Source: Maricaulis parjimensis (GTDB lineage: Bacteria > Pseudomonadota > Alphaproteobacteria > Caulobacterales > Maricaulaceae). Taken from it: a DNA stretch of 64,000 nt. The notes under the pieces were generated by a model. It had not been told where the DNA came from, made no database searches, and worked only from the letters and a program-made list of their open reading frames with translations. Location of the stretch: assembly GCF_016817355.1 (NCBI RefSeq), contig NZ_JADOTT010000001.1, forward strand, positions 62,001-126,000, given 5' to 3'. The position numbers and the translations under genes were made by a program. Shown here piece by piece: positions 1-8,512 of the stretch (position 1 is its first letter; the number at the start of each line of letters is the position of its first letter).

Positions 1-2
1 CG

Positions 3-1790
3 ATTGCCTCGCTCAGCTCGGCCAATCCGGGTTTTGCGTTTGGCGCGCCGATGTGGCTGTCCAAGCATTTCGACGGCCAGCTGGCCCCGACGGACACGAC
101 CACGCACGAGACCGACACGCTGCGGGCCATGGTGGGCCTGGAAGGTGAATTCTCCGCCGGCGACAGCGATTTCTACTGGACGGTATCCGGCAGTTTCGGC
201 CGCGTGGAAGGCGAGAGCTTCTCTTGGGGCGTGCTGCTGAACGAGTTCGAAAATGCGCTTGCCGCCGTCAGCGATGGCGCCGGCGGGGCGGTCTGCTCGA
301 TCAATGTCGATGCCGACCCGACCAATGACGATCCGAATTGTGCACCGCTCAACCCGTTCGGCTTCGGCAATATCTCCGACGCGGCCCGCGCCTATGTGAC
401 GACGCCGAGCGGCGAGTATTTCGTCAATGAACAGGTCGACTTCCTGGCCACGCTAGGCAGCTCGCTGTTCGATCTTCCGGCGGGCCCGGTCGACTATGTC
501 CTGGCCTATGAGCACCGCTCCGAAACGGCTGACTTCACGCCGTTCCAAGCCAACCAGCTGGGTCTGGTGGGCACGGGTGCGACCACGCTCGCCACGTCCG
601 GCGACTACAATACGAATGAAGTCTCGGCCGAAGTTCTCGTCCCGATCGTGGGCGGTGATTTCACCCTGCCCTTCATGCAGGAACTGGAATTCTCCGGCTC
701 CTATCGTCTGGTCGATAATTCGATCGCCGGCGAGGAAAGCGTCTGGGGTGCCGGTCTGCGCTGGCGTGTCACGGACAGCCTGATGCTCCGCGCCTCCCAA
801 AGCCGGAACTTCCGCGCACCGACCCTGACGCAGCTGTTCGCGCCGACCAATACGGCCATCTCGAATGCCGGCATCGACCCGTGTGACGCCGACCGCATCG
901 ATACGGGCCCGAACCCGGCTGTCCGCCGTGCCAATTGTGAAGCGGAATGGGCGGCCAACCCGGCCTATGGCGATCTCGCCACCTTCCAGGACCCGGCCGA
1001 GAACTTCTCCGTCACCACGGTGACCACGGGCGGCAATCGCGATCTGGAAAACGAGATCTCCGACACGACGACTTTCGGCTTCGTCTTCGAACCGAGCTTC
1101 GTGCCGGGCCTGACCCTGTCGGTCGACCGGATGGAGATTGAACTGACCGATGGCCTGGTCGCCTTCACGACGGCCGATTTCATGGCAGCCTGCTATGACA
1201 ATGTCGTCCAGCCGGTCGACATGTGCTCCGCCTTCACCCGCCTGGCAGCCTCCGACGGCACGAGCCCGGCTGGCACGGTGGTCCAAGGCCGCACGACGAC
1301 GGTCAATGCCGGTCTCATCACCTTCAAGGGTGAAGTGATCTCGGCGCAATATGCCGTGCCGCTGGATGCCGTCTTCTCCAGCTTCGACCCGGGTCAGCTG
1401 ACCCTGGGCCTGGAAGCCACGCACACCGCGTCCCTGACGACCGCAGTGGTCGGTTCCACCGAAGACCGCACGGACAATACAGCCGCCAATCCGGACTGGA
1501 CTGCCCGTTTCGACGCGATCTGGACCCGTGGCCCGGTCCGCCTGACCTACCAGCTCTCCTATCTGGATGAGGTTCTGGCTTCGGCGAATGCCACGATCGA
1601 AAGCACGCCGAACCCGGTGCTCGATGCCAACTACACGCACTCGATCTCCGGCTCCTACGAGATCACTGACGATCTCACCCTGCGGGCGGGCATCACCAAC
1701 CTGACCAATGAAGAGCCGTCCTACCCGTCGCTGAGCTATGGCGACATCTTGGGCCGCCGTTACTTCGTCGGCGCGAATTTCAGGTTCTAG
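3..1790 (+). CDS. TonB-dependent receptor, C-terminal part (5' end outside window)
   Basis: The reading frame is open from the left edge and its start lies outside the window. The visible ~595 residues are the barrel part of an outer-membrane TonB-dependent receptor: alternating short beta-strand stretches, the SRNFRAPTLTQLFAP segment typical of the barrel, and a last strand ending GRRYFVGANFRF with the terminal Phe expected of outer-membrane proteins. The plug domain and TonB box are not visible, so the substrate cannot be inferred. A GC-rich hairpin at 1803-1841 follows the stop, so transcription probably ends before the aminotransferase. Family assignment is firm; substrate unknown. Confidence 0.9.
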   Translation: MASLSSANPGFAFGAPMWLSKHFDGQLAPTDTTTHETDTLRAMVGLEGEFSAGDSDFYWTVSGSFGRVEGESFSWGVLLNEFENALAAVSDGAGGAVCSINVDADPTNDDPNCAPLNPFGFGNISDAARAYVTTPSGEYFVNEQVDFLATLGSSLFDLPAGPVDYVLAYEHRSETADFTPFQANQLGLVGTGATTLATSGDYNTNEVSAEVLVPIVGGDFTLPFMQELEFSGSYRLVDNSIAGEESVWGAGLRWRVTDSLMLRASQSRNFRAPTLTQLFAPTNTAISNAGIDPCDADRIDTGPNPAVRRANCEAEWAANPAYGDLATFQDPAENFSVTTVTTGGNRDLENEISDTTTFGFVFEPSFVPGLTLSVDRMEIELTDGLVAFTTADFMAACYDNVVQPVDMCSAFTRLAASDGTSPAGTVVQGRTTTVNAGLITFKGEVISAQYAVPLDAVFSSFDPGQLTLGLEATHTASLTTAVVGSTEDRTDNTAANPDWTARFDAIWTRGPVRLTYQLSYLDEVLASANATIESTPNPVLDANYTHSISGSYEITDDLTLRAGITNLTNEEPSYPSLSYGDILGRRYFVGANFRF

Positions 1791-1802
1791 GGGACCTGAA
1801 TT

Positions 1803-1848
1803 GGGGGCGGGCCGTTCCCAGGCCCGGACCGGTCCGCCCCCGCTTTTC
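1803..1848 (+). terminator. Intrinsic terminator-like hairpin after the TonB receptor
   Basis: GGGGGCGG at 1803-1810 pairs with CCGCCCCC at 1834-1841, extended by GCCG/CGGT, and is followed by GCTTTTCC. It lies 12 bases after the receptor stop codon. Confidence 0.6.
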
Positions 1849-1917
1849 CGCGTCGCCCGATAGCGTGACGCCGCACCCTCCCCTTCGCCCCCGGCACCAG
1901 GAAAGACTGCCCGCCTC

Positions 1918-3063
1918 ATGAGCTATGCGCACTGGATCCGCCAAATCATCGGCCGGCTTCGCGACGAACCCCGCGAAGCCTGGTCGCTGTTCGACAGCTC
2001 GGTTCCCGAACCGGAAGCCCTGCTGCGCGAACTGATTGCCGATGCTTTCGCCGAACCCGTGACAAGCCGCTATACGAGCGCCTTTGTGAGCGGCAATCCG
2101 TACACAGTCTCCGCCCTGGCACGACGCTATGGCATGCCGCGCGCCGCGTTCATCTGCACGACGGGCGCGACGGAGGGGCTGCACACCATCTACCGGGCCC
2201 TGCTGGAACCGGGCGATCACATCCTGATCGAAACACCGAATTTCGAGCTGTTCGACAGTCTCGCCCGTTCGCACCGCTGCGAGATCGGCCATGTTGCCCG
2301 GCGCGCCCCGCGTTTCGAGCTCGACATGGACGCGCTCAAGGCCGCCCTGCGACCGACAACGCGCATGGTCGTCGTGTCCAATCTGCACAATCCGTCCAGC
2401 GAACCCCTGCCGCGCGAACAACTGGACGAGTTGGTGGCGCTGGCCGAGACCCATGATTTCTGGCTGGTCGTGGACGAGGTCTATAGCGATTACGTCCCCG
2501 AAGCACAGCGTGCGCCCGTCGCGGCGGCCCTGTCGGACAAGGCGATCACCGTCTCCAGCCTGACCAAGATCTACGGACTGAGCACGGTGCGCTGCGGCTG
2601 GATCATCGCGTCAGGCGACACGTTGGAAACGCTGCGCGACTTCAATGACCGGCATGCCTTCGGTGTCTCCAAGCTGGGCCATGCCGTCGCCGCCCTCGTG
2701 CTGGAAAACCCGGCACCCTTCGACGCCTATGTGACCAATCTGGTCAGCGTGTCCCGGCCCGTCTTCGCGCGTTTCCACAAAACCTGGGAAGAGGAAGGCC
2801 TGATCGAGGGTCATGTGCCAGACCATGGCTGTATCGCCTTTCCGCGCCTGGTCGGGATCGCGGACACGCGCGCCTTCTCGGACTGGCTGATGACGCACTA
2901 CGGCGTGATCGTTGCCCCGGGCGAACTCTTCTCCCTGCCGGGTCATGTCCGCATCGGCTATGCCTTGCCGGCTGACCAGCTGGAACAGGGGCTCTCACTT
3001 TTCACTGAGGGACTGCGGGCCTATCACGGCGAGCAGGCCCGCAAGGTGATCGGGGCGGGATAG
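1918..3063 (+). CDS. PLP-dependent aminotransferase, class I/II fold
   Basis: A 381-residue fold-type I PLP enzyme. Visible landmarks are the glycine-rich TTGATEGL cofactor segment (near residue 80), SNLHNPSS, the VVDEVYSDY aspartate that contacts the pyridine nitrogen, and the Schiff-base lysine in SSLTKIYGLSTVRCGW (near residue 217). The length is normal for the family and there is no signal peptide, so it is cytoplasmic. The amino donor and acceptor cannot be told from sequence; it resembles the aspartate-aminotransferase/MalY-like superfamily broadly. It stands alone between a terminator and a convergent protease gene. Confidence 0.88.
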   Translation: MSYAHWIRQIIGRLRDEPREAWSLFDSSVPEPEALLRELIADAFAEPVTSRYTSAFVSGNPYTVSALARRYGMPRAAFICTTGATEGLHTIYRALLEPGDHILIETPNFELFDSLARSHRCEIGHVARRAPRFELDMDALKAALRPTTRMVVVSNLHNPSSEPLPREQLDELVALAETHDFWLVVDEVYSDYVPEAQRAPVAAALSDKAITVSSLTKIYGLSTVRCGWIIASGDTLETLRDFNDRHAFGVSKLGHAVAALVLENPAPFDAYVTNLVSVSRPVFARFHKTWEEEGLIEGHVPDHGCIAFPRLVGIADTRAFSDWLMTHYGVIVAPGELFSLPGHVRIGYALPADQLEQGLSLFTEGLRAYHGEQARKVIGAG

Positions 3064-3075
3064 GCCGATCATGGC

Positions 3076-4809
3076 CTAGAGGGCACAATCCCTGTCCGGT
3101 GTGCCCTCAACCCGTTCCCACTGATACGCTGCCACAGTTTCTCCGCGCGGCAGATAGGTAATCTCGAACACATCATCGCCGCGGCCAATGGACAGGGTCA
3201 GCATCATGTCCTGCGTACCCTGGAGATGATCCTGCGGCACCGGATCGATGATCAGATCCCCATTGCGCAGACCGGCCTGATCAGCAGCCGACCCCGGCAC
3301 CAGACCGCGGACAATCCGCACCGGCTCCGCCAGCACTTCGGTATCAAAACCCAGCTCATAGCGGCGCAGATCCCGCCGGGTGCGGGCGAAGCACGGGCCG
3401 AACGCCTCGGATTCGGGAACGGGCATGTCTCCATCCAGGAAGGCCCGGAATTCGGTGACGGCCTGCTCGCCCAACTCCGTCTCCAGCAGAGCCTCCCAAT
3501 CGGCATTCGACGCACCGCCAGCCTCACCGGACATCTCCAGCATGGCCAGCATGAGGTCATCCAGCGAGCGTGCGCCGCCGGACCGTGTCCGCACGGCATG
3601 ATCAATCGTGGCGAAGTACAGCATGCCCCGGTCATAGGGCAGGGTTCGCACTCGTGTGTCGGCCCAGAAACGCTGCGGGACCAGACTGTTCGGCGCCTGT
3701 GCCATGAGGCTGGAATAATAGCGGCCTGCGTGGAAATTGATGTTCGCCAGCGCCTGGTCCGGCGTGATCATCCCGTAACGAAGCGGCAGGCGTGACTGGT
3801 AGAAAGTCGCCAGCCCCTCGCTGAACCAGGAGGATTCCAGCCCGGCCGGCTCCGACAGGACCGGCTGGAATGTGTGGAACATCTCGTGCGCCAGGGTCAG
3901 CTTGATCGCGTCGGGATCACTGCCGCGTTCCTGGCCGAATGTCGTGACGAAAGAGCGGTGCAGCCCGACCCCGCCACCAGCATTGACGGGATTCTCCCGC
4001 AGAAAAACGCCATAGGGCGGCGCCCCGTCCTGGTCGAAAAAGCCCTCATAATGCCCGTAGAGTTCGCCCGTCCAGGCCAGCAGCGCCTGGCCGTCAAAGG
4101 GTGGGTTTCCCTGCAGCGCCCCGAAGAAACCGCCTTCCGGCAAAGGATCCGGCCAGGTCTGGATCGCGCCGGCCATGAAGAAGCCGCGCCGCAACTCATC
4201 GCGGCTCAGCGGCTCGGTGGACAGGACCTCACCGCCGCCCAGTGAGCTCACACCGACCGCGCCCACTGGGGCATCCGACAAGTGCCAGACAAGGCGGGTG
4301 TCATAGCGGGTCTCGCCCGGCGGCAGCAGCAGGAAGACATGCCCGGCAGCCGACATGCCCAGCCCGTCATTGGAAAACTCATAGGGCGGGGCCGGTCCGC
4401 GCGGCGGCAGGCTGGCATCGGCCGGCACGGTGTAGCGCACCGTGACCGGGCCCCTGACAGCCCGCTCGGCGCGCCATTCCCGGACCGTGCCCGCCTCGAC
4501 ATCGGCCACGCTGAGCGGAACCGGGCCGGACGCATCATTCATCACCAGGTCCGACAGCACCGTCGCGACCGTATCGACATTGTTGGTCACCAGGGGGATG
4601 CGCAGGACGGGTTCGCCGGCCTCGGCCGCAAAATCATGGAAGGCCAGTCGCACATCCAAGCGCGTAAAGGCATTCGCCCGGGCGTCGAAATGCGGGTATA
4701 GATCCAGGTCGAGCTGTGTCACATCCCCCGTGCCGGCAGGCGCGGGCCTGTCCGCCTGCGAACAGGCAACCAGCATCAGGCCCGCACTCATCAGGACGTG
4801 TTTCAGCAT
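3076..4809 (-). CDS. Secreted M61-like metallopeptidase lipoprotein with PDZ domain
   Basis: I start it at the ATG at 4809, which gives 577 residues beginning MLKHVLMSAGLMLVACSQ, a lipoprotein signal with the Cys of the lipobox; a longer in-frame start only adds non-signal sequence. HEMFH near residues 307-311 and the downstream WFSEGLATFY glutamate form an HExxH zinc site of the M61 (glycyl aminopeptidase-like) type. The last ~80 residues form a PDZ-like domain (GLVPGSAADQAGLRNGD). It is expected to sit on the periplasmic side of a membrane and cleave peptides. The exact family is less certain than the metallopeptidase call. A second HELFH protein of similar design lies at 60,845. Confidence 0.8.
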   Translation of the reverse strand: MLKHVLMSAGLMLVACSQADRPAPAGTGDVTQLDLDLYPHFDARANAFTRLDVRLAFHDFAAEAGEPVLRIPLVTNNVDTVATVLSDLVMNDASGPVPLSVADVEAGTVREWRAERAVRGPVTVRYTVPADASLPPRGPAPPYEFSNDGLGMSAAGHVFLLLPPGETRYDTRLVWHLSDAPVGAVGVSSLGGGEVLSTEPLSRDELRRGFFMAGAIQTWPDPLPEGGFFGALQGNPPFDGQALLAWTGELYGHYEGFFDQDGAPPYGVFLRENPVNAGGGVGLHRSFVTTFGQERGSDPDAIKLTLAHEMFHTFQPVLSEPAGLESSWFSEGLATFYQSRLPLRYGMITPDQALANINFHAGRYYSSLMAQAPNSLVPQRFWADTRVRTLPYDRGMLYFATIDHAVRTRSGGARSLDDLMLAMLEMSGEAGGASNADWEALLETELGEQAVTEFRAFLDGDMPVPESEAFGPCFARTRRDLRRYELGFDTEVLAEPVRIVRGLVPGSAADQAGLRNGDLIIDPVPQDHLQGTQDMMLTLSIGRGDDVFEITYLPRGETVAAYQWERVEGTPDRDCAL

Positions 4810-4919
4810 GGTCCCGCTCCCCGCTTCCAGTGTGGCGGAAATTCTGGGGCAAGGACCAGAGATAATCCTTGTCTTTGTCGCTCCGCCTGTCGCCGGGCGT
4901 GCATAAATTTTCTGCGGAA

Positions 4920-5504
4920 CTAGCGCCCCACGGCCTCGCGCCAATGCTGGCGGCACAGCGAGATATAGTCCGTCTTCTCCACGCCCACCTGGTCCCCTTC
5001 CGTGACCGCCTGGCCATCAGCGGTGCGGCGCAGGACCATCGTCGCCTTGCGGCCGCAATGGCAGATCGTGCGGGCTTCGCGCAGATCATCGGCGATGGCG
5101 AGGAGTTCCGCCGCGCCCTCGAACAACACGCCCTGGAAGTCCGTCCGCAGCCCGTAGCACAGGACCGGAATGTTCAGCTCATCGACCACGCGGGCCAGCT
5201 GCCAGACCTGGTCCCGTGTCAGGAATTGCGCCTCATCCAGGAAGACCGCGTCCAGACGGGCCGAGCCCTTCTGCTGCATCATGGCGGCGTAAAGATCCGT
5301 CCCGTCCCGGAAGACATGGGCCGGTGCCCGAAGGCCGATCCGGGATTCAATCTCCGCCATGTCGGCCTCGGGACCAGAGGCGTGATGGCCCGACGTCCAC
5401 AACATCACCTCCATGCCCCGCTCACGGTAATTGTGCGCCGCCTGGAGAAGGATGGCCGACTTGCCCGCATTCATCGCGGCATAGGTGAAGTAGAGTTTCG
5501 ACAT
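4920..5504 (-). CDS. tdk: Thymidine kinase (type II)
   Basis: A 194-residue protein, the usual length for bacterial type II thymidine kinase, which phosphorylates thymidine with ATP in the cytoplasmic salvage pathway. The P-loop AAMNAGKS is at residues 9-16, the FLDEAQFL Walker-B-like segment carries the catalytic glutamate, and the lid region with zinc-ligand pattern CHCG and LCRQH is present near the C terminus. The start is supported by the immediately following conserved KLYFTYAAMN strand. It is transcribed in the same direction as the M61-like gene downstream. Confidence 0.96.
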   Translation of the reverse strand: MSKLYFTYAAMNAGKSAILLQAAHNYRERGMEVMLWTSGHHASGPEADMAEIESRIGLRAPAHVFRDGTDLYAAMMQQKGSARLDAVFLDEAQFLTRDQVWQLARVVDELNIPVLCYGLRTDFQGVLFEGAAELLAIADDLREARTICHCGRKATMVLRRTADGQAVTEGDQVGVEKTDYISLCRQHWREAVGR

Positions 5505-5587
5505 GCCCTCTGGCTATCGCGATTCCGCGGCGCGCCGAACGGATTCACCAGCCTCTCCACCATGCGATGCAGTCGGCCGGGACCGGC

Positions 5588-7492
5588 CTAGTCAGCGCCT
5601 CCGCCATCATGAACCGGATGGGCCCGGACCGAGGGGATACGGATCTCCTCGACCATGTCCTGCACAGCCTGCGGCGGCGCCGGGGTGGCCAGGGACACGC
5701 CGATGGAGACGGCAAAGGCCAGCAGCATGCCCACCGTGCCGAAGCCTTCCGGCGATATGCCCAGGAACCAGTCACTGGCTGCACCCGGCGCCAGGCCCGG
5801 CAGAAGGCCGGTGACACCGAGCAGCCCGACCAAGCCCAGCACGCCGGAGCCGATCAGTACGGGCAGGCTGCCCTTGCCGCCCTCCCGCGTCCCGATAAAG
5901 AGCACCAGACCGGCCAGCGCCAGGACCAGCGCCACAACACCGGTCACGATCGGGCTGAAGCCGATCTTGAAATGGATGATGTAGGCACCGGTGGTCAGCA
6001 GGCCGATACTCATCCCGGCGACAGCCCCCTGCTTGTTCATCCGTTTCCAGAAAATGCCCAGGAAGATGGCCGGGAAGAAGCTGGCGGCCGCGAGCCCGAA
6101 GGCAAAGGCCACCACGGCGGCGACAAAGCCCGGCGGGTAGATACCGGCCAGGATGGCAATCAGCACCGCGACCACGGCCGCGGTCCGGGCGACCATCAAT
6201 TCCTGCGTCTCGCTCATATTGGGCAAAAGGACTTTCTTGCAGAGATCATGGGAGACCGCCGAGGATATCACCATCAACAGGCCCGCCGCCGTCGACAGGG
6301 CGGCCGCCAGCCCACCGGCCACGACCAGGCCGATTACCCAGGCCGGCAGATTGCCGATCTCCGGATTGGCGAGGACGAAAATATCCCGGTCCAGCGTGGT
6401 CACCTCATTCTGCGCCGGATCGGCGCGATACTGGATGCGGCCATCCCCGTTGAGATCGGTGAAGCCCAGCAGGCCCGTCTCTTCCCAATTATAGAACCAG
6501 TCCGGCGTCGCATCGTCCGGACGCTCTTCCGGTGCCAGATCGGCGGCATAGGTCGACTCATTCACGGTATCGATGAAGTTGGACCGGGCGAACACGGCCA
6601 CGGCCGGGGCCGTCGTGTAGAGAATGGCGATGAAGATCAGCGCCCAGCCGGCCGAGCGGCGGGCGTCCGAGGCCTTGGGCACCGTGAAAAAGCGGATGAT
6701 GACATGCGGCAGGCCTGCCGTGCCCACCATCAGGGCCAGCGTGATGGCGAACACGTCCAGCATGGATTTCGACCCGTCCGTATAGGGCTGGAAGCCCAGA
6801 TCCACGAGCGTGGTGTCGAGCCCCTGCAAAAGCGGCGTGCCGTCCTGGGCATTGCCGATGAAGCCCAGTTGCGGGATCGGCGTACCGGTGATCTGCAGCG
6901 AGAGGAAAATCGCCGGCACCATGAAGGCGAAGATCAGCACGCAATACTGCGCCACCTGCGTATAGGTGATGCCACGCATGCCGCCGAGCACGGCATAGAA
7001 GAGCACGATGATCGCACCAACGATCACGCCGATCTCGATCGGCACATGCAGGAAATTGGAGAAGGCAATGCCCACGCCGCGCATCTGGCCGGCGATATAG
7101 GTGAAGGAGACAAAGAGCGCGCAGATCACGGCGACAATCCGCGCCGCCTGGCTGTAATAGCGATCCCCGACAAAGTCCGGCACGGTGAATTTGCCGAACT
7201 TGCGCAGATAGGGCGCCAGCAAGAGGGCCAGCAGGACATAGCCACCGGTCCAGCCCATCAGGAAGACCGAGCCGTCATAGCCGGCAAAGGCGATCAGGCC
7301 CGCCATGGACAGGAAGGAGGCGGCGCTCATCCAGTCCGCCGCCGTCGCCATGCCGTTGAACACAGGGTGGACGTCATGGCCCGCGACATAGAATTCATCG
7401 GTGGAACCGGCCCGCGCCCAGATGGCGATGCCGATATAGAGGCCGAAGGTCGAGATGACGAAAATGGCCGTCCAGATCAAAGTCGAATCCAT
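5588..7492 (-). CDS. Sodium:solute symporter (VC_2705-like, acetate permease relative)
   Basis: A 634-residue polytopic membrane protein with about 13 hydrophobic segments. It belongs to the SSS family: the opening IAIWARAGSTDEFYVAGHDVHPVFNG, then ATAADWMSAASFLSMAG and the KFTVPDFVGDRYYS loop are typical of ActP/VC_2705-type transporters. It probably imports a small carboxylate with sodium. A hydrophilic insertion near residues 300-360 separates core helices. It lies 12 bases downstream of the DUF4212 small subunit, an arrangement diagnostic of this symporter class. The substrate (acetate, lactate or similar) is not determined. Confidence 0.9.
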   Translation of the reverse strand: MDSTLIWTAIFVISTFGLYIGIAIWARAGSTDEFYVAGHDVHPVFNGMATAADWMSAASFLSMAGLIAFAGYDGSVFLMGWTGGYVLLALLLAPYLRKFGKFTVPDFVGDRYYSQAARIVAVICALFVSFTYIAGQMRGVGIAFSNFLHVPIEIGVIVGAIIVLFYAVLGGMRGITYTQVAQYCVLIFAFMVPAIFLSLQITGTPIPQLGFIGNAQDGTPLLQGLDTTLVDLGFQPYTDGSKSMLDVFAITLALMVGTAGLPHVIIRFFTVPKASDARRSAGWALIFIAILYTTAPAVAVFARSNFIDTVNESTYAADLAPEERPDDATPDWFYNWEETGLLGFTDLNGDGRIQYRADPAQNEVTTLDRDIFVLANPEIGNLPAWVIGLVVAGGLAAALSTAAGLLMVISSAVSHDLCKKVLLPNMSETQELMVARTAAVVAVLIAILAGIYPPGFVAAVVAFAFGLAAASFFPAIFLGIFWKRMNKQGAVAGMSIGLLTTGAYIIHFKIGFSPIVTGVVALVLALAGLVLFIGTREGGKGSLPVLIGSGVLGLVGLLGVTGLLPGLAPGAASDWFLGISPEGFGTVGMLLAFAVSIGVSLATPAPPQAVQDMVEEIRIPSVRAHPVHDGGGAD

Positions 7493-7504
7493 GATCAGCC
7501 CGCC

Positions 7505-7819
7505 CTAGTCGTTGTCATCGGACATGTTGTACTTGCGCTCCAGTCGGCCCATCAGGGCCGAATAGACGAAGATCAACACGACAAAGACATAGATCGCCCC
7601 CTGCTGGGCAAACCAGAACCCCAGCGGCGCGCCGCCGATCGCGAACTGGTCCAGCCAGTCCCGGAACAGGATGCCGGCACCGAAAGAGACGGTGAACCAG
7701 ATCGCCAGGAGAATGCCCATCAGGGTCAGATTCTCGCGCCAATAGGCGTGGGCCGCATTCTCCGGCACATCATGATCCGGCGTATGGAGTTCCCCATCGC
7801 CCGGTTTCAGCTCGCTCAT
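7505..7819 (-). CDS. DUF4212 small subunit of the sodium:solute symporter
   Basis: I place the start at the ATG at 7819 (MSELKPGDGE), which is preceded by a clear GGGAGGA ribosome site. This gives 104 residues with two hydrophobic segments (LMGILLAIWFTVSFGAG and AIYVFVVLIFVYSALMG) and the YWRENLTLM motif typical of DUF4212. The longer in-frame ORF back to 8131 runs through REP-like DNA and is not credible. It is the first gene of a two-gene operon with the symporter 12 bases away, and probably assists its assembly or function. Confidence 0.9.
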   Translation of the reverse strand: MSELKPGDGELHTPDHDVPENAAHAYWRENLTLMGILLAIWFTVSFGAGILFRDWLDQFAIGGAPLGFWFAQQGAIYVFVVLIFVYSALMGRLERKYNMSDDND

Positions 7820-7948
7820 TCTGTCCTCCCCGTCCTGCCGGTGAACCGGCTTGCCCGGAATCCTGTCAGCTATTCGCGCCGCTGGCGAGACCGAGTTTGG
7901 CTTGGTCCGGAAAAAGGTGGCGATGTTCCAGCTACAGTCTCGCGGAAG

Positions 7949-7997
7949 CCCCCCTTCTCCCAGGGGAGAAGGTGCCGCGAAGCGGCGGATGAGGGGG
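7949..7997 (+). repeat. REP-like palindromic element, copy 1
   Basis: CCTTCTCCC-A-GGGGAGAAGG palindrome followed by TGCCGCGAAGCGGCGGATGAGGGGG, which contains a second stem (GCCGC-GAA-GCGGC). Elements of this general form are widespread intergenic repeats in proteobacterial genomes. Confidence 0.7.
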
Positions 7998-8037
7998 ATC
8001 GTCGAGGTCTTCGCGATTACCTGCAATACCGGGATTT

Positions 8038-8083
8038 CCCCCTCTCCCGGCGCATACGCGCCACCCTCTCCCCAGGGAGAGGG
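8038..8083 (-). repeat. REP-like palindromic element, inverted copy 2
   Basis: It reads on the + strand as CCCCCTCTCCC, a GGCGC-ATAC-GCGCC stem, then CCCTCTCCCCAGGGAGAGGG. It matches the reverse complement of copy 1 in layout and in most positions. The two copies face each other across 40 bases. Confidence 0.65.
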
Positions 8084-8242
8084 AATACCCCGCATCGCCA
8101 ACTTATCCCCACCCCCAGCCATCTCGCACATACTCCCCCAGCCTCTTCACCACTCGAGGCCCGGCCCGGTCAGGCCGGGGGTGGGGCGGTCGCGGAGCGT
8201 TCCGGATGTCTGGGCTGACCGCCAGAGGGAAGGAACGGCTAT

Positions 8243-8450
8243 CAGGGGGTCCAAGAGTGCCGAGGTTTGGCTCCAGTATCCCCTGGTCTTGAATACCCGT
8301 CGCGAGGCGGGAGGAAATCTCCGTGTGCGGGACGCCTTGCGGTGTCACTCACTCAGTTTCCTAGACGATGCCGAAAGGCGTCCCGCACTCCTCATATCGC
8401 CAGCGGGGCAGCGCGTGGCGTTATTGGCGTGCCCCCACTGACAGGAGTGT
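8243..8450. ncRNA. Candidate structured RNA (unassigned)
   Basis: Three nested or adjacent stems are visible: CAGGGG (8243-8248) with CCCCTG (8280-8285); a perfect 14-bp stem 8325-8338/8375-8388 with a 36-base loop, extendable by GAGGA (8311-8315)/TCCTC (8389-8393) and GGCG (8306-8309)/CGCC (8398-8401); and CACTCCT (8386-8392) competing to pair with AGGAGTG (8443-8449). The extended rod with internal loops is reminiscent of 6S RNA, but I recognise no conserved signature. RNase P, tmRNA and cobalamin-riboswitch motifs were looked for and not found. Strand is unknown. Confidence 0.35.
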
Positions 8451-8512
8451 AGAGCGCGAGCCGCACTTCGGGTTAGCCTGCCTGCTCAACCCGCCAGCCG
8501 TCCGAGGCCCTC

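Larger units (their letters stand above)
7820..8512. other. 693-base non-coding interval
   Basis: No convincing gene is found between the divergently transcribed DUF4212 and pepN genes. ORFs here are short or overlap palindromic DNA. The left half carries an inverted pair of REP-like elements (7949-8083); the right half carries a set of strong hairpins (8243-8450) that could be a structured RNA. Promoters for both flanking genes should also lie here, but I could not pick convincing boxes. Confidence 0.7.

Noticed and set aside
7820-8131. Longer DUF4212 gene starting at 8,131
   Set aside because: The extra 104 residues would be encoded by palindromic repeat DNA, and a good ribosome site directly precedes the ATG at 7,819.
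5567-8218. 883-residue + strand frame across the symporter genes
   Set aside because: Antisense to two well-supported membrane-protein genes, composed of His/Arg/Gln-rich sequence typical of shadows, and running into REP-like repeats.
8140-8512. RNase P RNA, tmRNA or cobalamin riboswitch
   Set aside because: The expected landmarks (GAGGAAAGTCC and ACAGAA for RNase P, an Ala-rich tag for tmRNA, GCCACTG and the B12 box) are absent on both strands as far as I could read.
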